This document shows, piece after piece, positions 46,749 to 52,588 of a stretch of DNA of 52,588 nucleotides; position 1 is the first letter of the stretch, and every line of letters begins with the position of its first letter. The notes under the pieces were generated by a model. The model saw only the letters and a program-made list of their open reading frames with translations, did no database searches and was not told the DNA's origin. Origin of the DNA: Emmonsiellopsis sp. PD_33 (Eukaryota; Ascomycota; Eurotiomycetes; Onygenales; Ajellomycetaceae); NCBI GenBank assembly GCA_032988165.1, contig JANTQF010000243.1:1-52588 (forward strand), in the 5' to 3' direction. The position numbers and the translations under genes are program-made.

Positions 46749-48167
46749 TTAGCAGGTGAATACCGCCGGGCCTATCGATAAGAGAACAACCACAATATAA
46801 GCACGGCATTACATACGGTAAGGATCATCGACAACTCCTTAGGCATAGTCTAAGGCAGATATGAAATTGACATGAACATACCAGGTGCCGTATAGCTCTC
46901 CGGGTACGGAGCTCCGGTATCGTCATAGATCGAGAGCATAATGCCTGGATCAGTTGCCTACAACCTCTGTCAGCTTTCCCAACGCTCAATTCCATATATC
47001 CAACCTGTACAAACGTCCTCGCCGTCTATTTCTTAGTTTGGCCTGTTGGGCATGACATACCGAAAATACGCCAGGAATGGAGACAGTCTCCGGCTTCTTC
47101 ACTCCCGTGCCGCCACTAACTCTGATCTGAGCGCATTCCATCTACATATGGCGCGGCTTATGGCATTAGCAAACACGACAACGAATGTCAAATTACTGCA
47201 ACAGAATTAGGGCGGAGGAAAGACTGAAACGAACATAAAATTGAGCGCCGCCCTGATCATAGGCTGAATGGAGCGCGAGGACCTCAAACCGCAGTAGGTA
47301 ATCGCCGTCTTCGATACACTCGGGGATCTGAGCGGAATGGATACCTTCTTTTTCGATCTAGATATTGTGTTAAAAACCTTCAGTTCTATTAGGCGAAAGG
47401 AGGGGGGCCTATAGCTGATTTTACCAGATCATCGACGCCCCATTTTCCTAACGGTACGTCGTTAGCAAGAGCTGCGTGTGGAAATATTCCTTCGTCAACT
47501 TACGATTCTCGTATGAAATTTCGGTGATCTTGAACCAACCATCGCCGGCTCCGGCGGATGGGTTCTGAGTTGCATCGTCCACTTTTTTCAAATAAGCTGA
47601 GATGGGCCCCTTTTCGTTTCAACATGCATACGTTAACAAGGAGATGTTACCCAATCATCATCCCTTGAGGAATATCAGGATAGGGCCGTTCCAGTAACTA
47701 TACCTTATGGGAAGAATCGATAACCTTGTTATCTGCAGTGTCATCGGGTCCCGTGCCTATTTAGGAGAAGGATAATATATGGACATTTAGCACTCTTCAG
47801 GTAGGCAAAATTGGAACGATTTTCTCAAAAAGTATTTACAAACTTACTTGTCAGGGTATGCAGCCATGCTCCAGTAACGACCGAGCCAGCTTCGACCTCA
47901 ATGACCGCTGATGAGGACGTGAACCCTTGGACAGGGGGACCGTTACATGCCATGGAGCTGGATGTTACGTCTTGGATTGGCTATTGAAGGGTAAACCGAT
48001 TCAGCGAGTTATTCCGTTATGTCCCCCTGATAGGCAGTACACACGGAGTCATCACTTGGCATGTAGATTCCTTCACCTTGGGGTAGGCCGTTGACGGACT
48101 GCATGATTGTGTGGGCCGATGCATAGCCCAAGGAGAGCGCCAAGGGGTAGATGTTGGTGGCTTTCAT
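46749..48167 (-). CDS. AA9 lytic polysaccharide monooxygenase, secreted
   Basis: Copper enzyme that oxidatively cleaves cellulose or related beta-glucans outside the cell. Nine exons on the minus strand, 48045-48167, 47848-47980, 47704-47756, 47504-47609, 47425-47447, 47235-47357, 47061-47141, 46882-46957 and 46749-46771, give 246 aa. Every junction keeps frame and family sequence. An 18-residue signal peptide (MKATNIYPLALSLGYASA) is followed by mature His1 (His19, HTIMQSVNGLPQGEGIYMPS). The second copper-brace histidine is His102 in SSHKGPISAYLKKV. Second-sphere His176 and Gln185 and axial Tyr187 lie in LALHSAYDQGGAQFYMECAQ. Cysteines in SMACNGPP, QIPECIEDG, YMEC and the C-terminal VFTC allow the usual disulfides. 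There is no cellulose-binding module. The catalytic set is complete. Eight introns (56-110 bases) and a 23-base internal exon make it easy to mispredict. The multicopper oxidase gene lies directly upstream on the same strand. Confidence 0.94.
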
Positions 48168-49102
48168 GGCGATTGTTGATGGTACAGTACAGTCGAAGAT
48201 GACAACGATAGATAGATATATTGAGAACAGACGCTTCAAGCAATGCAGAGATCAAGCGGAAACAAGTGGAAGGGTGAGAAAAATATATGAAACATCTTTA
48301 GGAATTGTCCGCCATTTATATAACGAGCAAGCTACTATATCAATTAGATACTATAACTCTCATCAGGATCCCATCCCCACCCCCGTCCCCATCACTGCAT
48401 ATCATCAGCCTTCCAAAACAACACCAATATCAAAAGAAACGAGCCTAACCTCACCCTCTACCGGCCCGGCGGGTCCTGCATCCCGCCCCTTCATTTAGCA
48501 CGGCCCGTTCATGGCAAACTCGATTCGGGACCTAACTGTCCGAAAATGACAATCACACGGGATGGCTTGATTTGGGTTTATGTGTGTAGGCGGGGTATAT
48601 AGCCTCTGGCCTGGTCGGGGGGGACTTGGGGATAGTTAGATTAGATAGGGCTTGGTTGGTCTGGGGGACAGCTGCGATGGGATTGGAGTTTGTTTCATTG
48701 GTTCGTCTGTTTAATTGTTTTTCAGGGGCTAGGGTGGGCAGGACGGGGCAGGGATTTCGGGTTTGATGTTTTTTTTGATTTTGCGGAGGAGGGTCCGTGC
48801 CGAATGGGTTTATCGAGTTATCTAATTATCTAGCTATATATGAATATACCGACGGGAACATACTGCAGTGCGGCATCGGCATACAGTGAAAAATGGAGAC
48901 TTGATTGGGATCTGAGAATTGGATTGAGAATAAATTAAGAAACATACGCATGCATCTGGGTATAATAATACACATATGGCTCGCGCTTATAAGATTGGCC
49001 AAGGCCAAATATTGCCAAAAAATAGAATAAAGTAAAAGATAAAAGAAAGATACACAAACCGACTCGACACTGTAAAATTAATTATCCCCAGAATTCAAAT
49101 CC
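48168..49102. other. AA9 promoter region and 3' flank of the multicopper oxidase gene
   Basis: No gene here. The plus strand shows GCGGGG (near 48588) and CTGGGG (near 48660), matching the SYGGRG consensus of the carbon repressor CreA, and a GGCTAG near 48727 resembling the XlnR core GGCTAR. Such short motifs arise often by chance. Confidence 0.4.
48315..48322 (-). promoter_or_regulatory. Candidate TATA box for the AA9 gene
   Basis: The minus strand reads TATATAAA about 150 bases upstream of the AA9 start codon, a reasonable distance allowing for a 5' leader. It is a single motif match with no other support. Confidence 0.4.
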
Positions 49103-50972
49103 TTAGAAAAACGGATCGTGTAGATACTCATCCGGCACCTCGGGCAACTCATCAACCCCGTCCAGCAAAACAATCCCCATGCCCCCATCGAAATGGGTCT
49201 GAATGTGGCAATGCAACAAAAACGGGCCCGGGTTAACCACCTGATATCTCACCACCACCCACCCCGGCGCTTCATCCATGCCAAGCGGCGTCGTAAACCC
49301 ATCGACCATCCGCGGCGTCTCCAGGTTGAAGAATTCGGGAACTTCCTTGATCGCATCCGCAACAGTCTCCCACTTGAACTCCCCCGTGCCCTGGCCGATG
49401 ACGTAAACTTTATTCGAGTGCTTGTGCATTGGATGGGGAGGGTTGAATCCATTGGTTGCGAAGATCAAATCCAGGTACCGTTCTTCGTTGGGAAGGTTAC
49501 GGCTTTATCCTGTGCCAGCTCGCCCTCGGGGTCGAAGAGCATGGGCTCGATATCTTTCGTGATGTTCAGCGTCGACTTACCGCTGATGGTGAAAAGGAAA
49601 GGGGCGCCGTAAAGTCCGATGTCAAATTTGTAGGTTGTATCAGCGACAGCGGCTGGTTTGGAGGGTGGGTATGGCTTCACTGCGGTTTCGTCGAAGGGGA
49701 CGAAGTCTGCTGTCAGGTTGAGGCCGTTGTAGCCAATTGACGGCTTGCTGGGTCGGGATCTGTCGCAATCCGGGGCTTCATAGCGGAGAGTCGCAAAGCC
49801 ACTGACGATCTGGCTTGCTGCTAGGTTGGCTGCGCGGATTGTGTAGTCGCCGGGCTTTTTGTCTAGTTTCACAAGAACGGAGTATCGGTTGCCGTTGGGA
49901 GAGGGGATGCCGTCGACAAGAACGGGGTCAATATAGTTCCCGTCAATCGCGTATATCCACATTTTATGCTCGTCGATGGTTATTATGGGCGAGGTGATTG
50001 AAGATGAGGCGATTAGGTTGATGCTCGCCCAACCGTCGGCAGGGTTGACTGAAATAATTTCCTGCTCGCCTTCCTTTGAGTGACATTGGCTAAAAAGGTC
50101 ATCGGGGATTTTATCATGGTGCACGGTAGAATTCCCAATGACGATAGGAAGATCATATGGAAGGCACCTGTAATGGTCAGCGCCCCAGCCTTTGCAAATT
50201 ATGGTTGATAAACAACGTACCCCTTATCCGTGAGCTTCTCATCACCTAGCAATAGCTTCTGGTCTGGGCTGGCCATGCTGTTGTACTCATCCACCGATTT
50301 GCATATAACAGATCCCTTTCCATTGATGAGAATACTATCAATGCAGATATTATCAATCACCCCTTCTTTGGCGATGGTGAAATATTCCTCAGACGTGTAA
50401 TGACTCCAGTCGGACACGAACATGGGTTTCGGGTTCAATTCTGCCTTCCGAATCTTTTTCAGTTCCGCGGGGCAGCTGGTAATTTGCTCGAATGGGGCTG
50501 GCCGGCCCTCTGCTGGTTTAATAACAATTGCACCCAGCAGGCCATCCGAAACTTGCCCGCGATTGTGGCCGTGATACCAGTACGTGCCGTACTCTACAGC
50601 AGTCCAGCGATAGATGAAAGACTTCCCTGATGGAATAGGCCGCTGGGTAATGTCAGGTACACCATCTGACCATGGAGTGCCGTGCTGAGCAATGCCGTGG
50701 AAGTGAAGGGCGGTTGCAAAAGGAAGAGAATTGCTGACGACGATCTCAACCTCATCGCCCTCAACTAAATCCAATTGCGGCCCGGGGAACTGCCCATTGG
50801 TCAAGATGACTTTCCGCTCGACCCCATTAGGAGAAGCAGTCTCCCAGGTAAGATCGAGATGGAAGCGTTGGACATTGGCGTGTAGCGGAATGGAGGGCTT
50901 AGGGGCGGCCGAGGCAAATGGAAGGAGAAAACATTGGATCCATATCACCAAAACATGAATGTAGAGCAGCAT
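49103..50972 (-). CDS. Secreted multicopper oxidase (laccase-like) with an apparent frameshift
   Basis: Predicted extracellular copper oxidase of phenols or metal ions using O2. Exon 1 is 50221-50972 and exon 2 starts at 50167 (53-base intron, GTACGT to TTACAG). The signal peptide is the hydrophobic run through LLPFASA. All four copper-binding segments are present: HFHGIAQHGTPWSDG (His90, His92), YWYHGHNRGQ (His134, His136), PHPMHKHSNKVYVIGQG and LLHCHIQTHFDGGM. The frame breaks near 49466-49470: the upstream frame ends TKNGTWI then stop, and the downstream frame resumes LIFATNGFNPPHPMHKH, so the summed coding length is one base short of a multiple of three. Unless spliced around, the product would lose the last two copper segments, including the type 1 site. 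Alternatively an intron 49483-49580 (GTAAGT donor, weak AAG acceptor) restores frame but removes the TKNGTW block. Sequencing error, a recent null allele or alternative splicing remain open. It is next to the AA9 gene. Confidence 0.85.
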
Positions 50973-51995
50973 GGTATGAGGGCAAAAAAATCAAACACCA
51001 AGATCAGAATGTCCTTCGACAATACGAAGAAAAAAGCAGAAATTTCTCCTTGGAATTCAAGGGGAGGAGCTGAAATATAAACATAACTCCTAGCTTTGTA
51101 GTTCAATTGGCAACAATTGGCATCCGCCAAATTGTCCCAAACACTATTGACCTGATATCAGCCTTGCCCAGAAGCCCGAAATGCGAAGGATTGGGCCCTG
51201 CATGTGAAATGTCACAGCGATGATTTGCTCCTGTTGCGAGAAAGGGGGTCGAGCAACGACAGACTCACGCGCAGGGCTGATGTTCGTACACGTCGAGTAC
51301 AGCCATTGGCTCACATTTAAAATAGTCAACCCATAAGTCATCAGTGACTGGGGCCGAAAGACTCTTACTAACCATACAAAGACGCCAATAACAGGGGGAC
51401 GATGATCAGTGATTCCTATTTTTATCAGCTGGCGGAACCCCGATTCCTGATGAAAAAGATGAGAATCTTCACGCAAACACTGCCTCACCCCTGTTGTTTT
51501 CTCGCGGGGTTCGCGTTGGAAAAAAGTCCGACAGAACGGGTTCGCGGGTTTGAGAATCAGCGAAAAGCCAAAAACCTGCCATCTTCCTTGTGGGGAAAAC
51601 GGGGTTTGGGATTTCAAGTTAGTTATTTGAAAACCCGGCCTGCGGGTTGAAGAATAATAAATTGCCAAAGCAAGGAGAAACTGGAGAGAGAGTAAGATCT
51701 AAGCCTCCGCTAGCCTTGGCAGATAAAGAGTGGAGGAAATCTTCATTAAATGCAACCATAACGAGAGGGTGTGATAAATACACCCGGGATCTCGCTAAAT
51801 ACACCCAGAAAAAAATGACTAATCAGAAAAAAAAATAACTGGTACCTGTTTTTACATATAAAACACTAGTGTCTAGAAGTACATGAATGACCCAACTCTA
51901 CTGGGTGCTGATATTTTTTATGCACTGCACCAGCTATGTACTCTGTATCTAGGAAAACACCATGAATTATTCTACTTGTGCTAAATCAACTACCT
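50973..51995. other. Upstream region of the multicopper oxidase gene
   Basis: Promoter side of the oxidase gene. The 174-codon minus-strand frame (51144-51668) has no domain character. From about 51660 the sequence becomes more A/T-rich toward the repeat array. A small inverted repeat AACCCG/CGGGTT lies near 51634-51650. Confidence 0.45.
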
Positions 51996-52588
51996 AGAGA
52001 ACGGCCGTGGATTTCCTATAGAATGGCCATGGATTTCCTATAGAATGGCTGTGGATTTCCTATAGAGAATGGCCATGGATTTCCTATAGAGAACAGCCAT
52101 GGATTTCCTATAGAGAATGGCCATGGATTTCCTATAGAGAACAGCTGTGGATTTCTTATAGAGAACAGCTGTGGATTTCCTATAGAGAACGGCCATGGAT
52201 TTCCTATAGAGAATGGCCGTGGATTTCCTATAGAGAACAGCTGTGGATTTCCTATAGAGAATGGCCATGGATTTCCTATAGAGAACAGCTGTGGATTTCT
52301 TATAGAGAACAGCTGTGGATTTCCTATAGAGAATGGCTGTGGATTTCTTGATTTCCTATAGAACAGCTGTGAATTTCTATAGAATAACTGCTGATTTTCT
52401 AGCTAGAGAAAAGCTACTGAGTTTATATAGGAAATCCATGGCCATTCTATAGGAAATCCATGGCCATTCTCTATAGGAAATCCACGGCCATTCTATAGGA
52501 AATCCACGGCTGTTCTCTATAGGAAATCCACGGCTGTTCTCTATAGGAAATCCATGGCCATTCTCTATAGGAAATCCACAGCTGTTCT
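51996..52588. repeat. Inverted pair of 24-bp minisatellite arrays, cut by the window end
   Basis: About 15 head-to-tail units with GGATTTCCTATAG cores start at 52009, 52031, 52053, 52077 and then every 24 bases to 52341, with decayed units to about 52380. Spacing is 24 bases with a few 22-base units lacking a GA. After a degenerate 45-base centre, seven units in reverse-complement orientation (CTATAGGAAATCC) run from about 52426 to the end at 22-24 base spacing. Units differ mainly at the hexamer between cores: CCATGG, CAGCTG or their hybrids. The two arms can pair as a long hairpin. The minus strand of the forward arm is an open frame of 8-residue repeats because the unit is a multiple of three, which I take as incidental. 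Confidence 0.93.

Noticed and set aside
49483..49580. Intron in the multicopper oxidase as the preferred explanation of the frame change
   Set aside because: It restores frame, but the acceptor (AAG) is weak and it would delete a block that looks conserved; kept as an alternative only.
51144..51668. Minus-strand frame of 174 codons upstream of the multicopper oxidase
   Set aside because: Composition looks random and it has no recognisable motif; it lies in the expected promoter region.
52038..52268. Minus-strand frame of repeated octapeptides (AILYRKSM-like) as a repeat-peptide precursor
   Set aside because: The frame is open only because the 24-bp unit is divisible by three. There is no signal peptide, no Lys-Arg processing site pattern and no tailoring genes, and the 22-base units break it.
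1..52588. Secondary-metabolite cluster or transposon
   Set aside because: No polyketide synthase, peptide synthetase, terpene cyclase, P450 set, transposase, integrase or reverse transcriptase frame is present.

Overview
The window is nuclear DNA from a filamentous ascomycete, most likely a Eurotiomycete close to Aspergillus or Penicillium. The evidence is the gene content (alpha-1,3-glucan synthase, Zn2Cys6 regulator, AA9 polysaccharide monooxygenase, fungal multicopper oxidase), the many 51-199 bp GT-AG introns with CTAAC/CTGAC-type branch sites, and the pyrimidine-rich leaders. I rebuilt exon-intron structures by hand by joining frames at GT-AG sites and requiring continuous family-typical protein. 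Thirteen protein-coding genes are supported. No tRNA, rRNA, CRISPR array or transposon reading frame was recognised.

Left part (1-21 kb): a gene-free leader region, then the cell-wall alpha-1,3-glucan synthase (2433 aa, 8 exons), a paraoxonase/arylesterase-like protein, an unrecognised acidic protein (328 aa) and the Met13-type methylenetetrahydrofolate reductase, all on the plus strand. Middle (21-40 kb): a long disordered protein with a hydrophobic C-terminus and the nuclear-rim protein Nur1 on the minus strand. Nur1 is divergent from the V-ATPase subunit F gene vma7. Then come the NPC2-like lipid transfer protein, the ribosome-biogenesis GTPase Nog1 and a Paa1-like acetyltransferase (all minus), and the ubiquitin-shuttle/aspartic protease Ddi1 (plus), whose start codon appears to be split by an intron. 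Right part (40-52.6 kb): a Zn2Cys6 regulator, a secreted AA9 lytic polysaccharide monooxygenase with eight introns, and a secreted multicopper oxidase with an apparent frameshift, all on the minus strand. The window ends in a 24-bp minisatellite that switches to inverted orientation.

Most of the window is ordinary conserved-gene territory with no shared pathway. The right end looks accessory: regulator, AA9 oxidase and multicopper oxidase are consecutive and co-oriented, are separated by long gene-free stretches, and end at the inverted repeat array. The most checkable unusual points are the split ddi1 start codon (intron retention would leave AUG-UAA), the frame break in the multicopper oxidase, the inverted minisatellite, and a stretch of the 926-residue protein where an alternate frame looks at least as protein-like as the annotated one. 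I did not find a clearly new multi-gene system.
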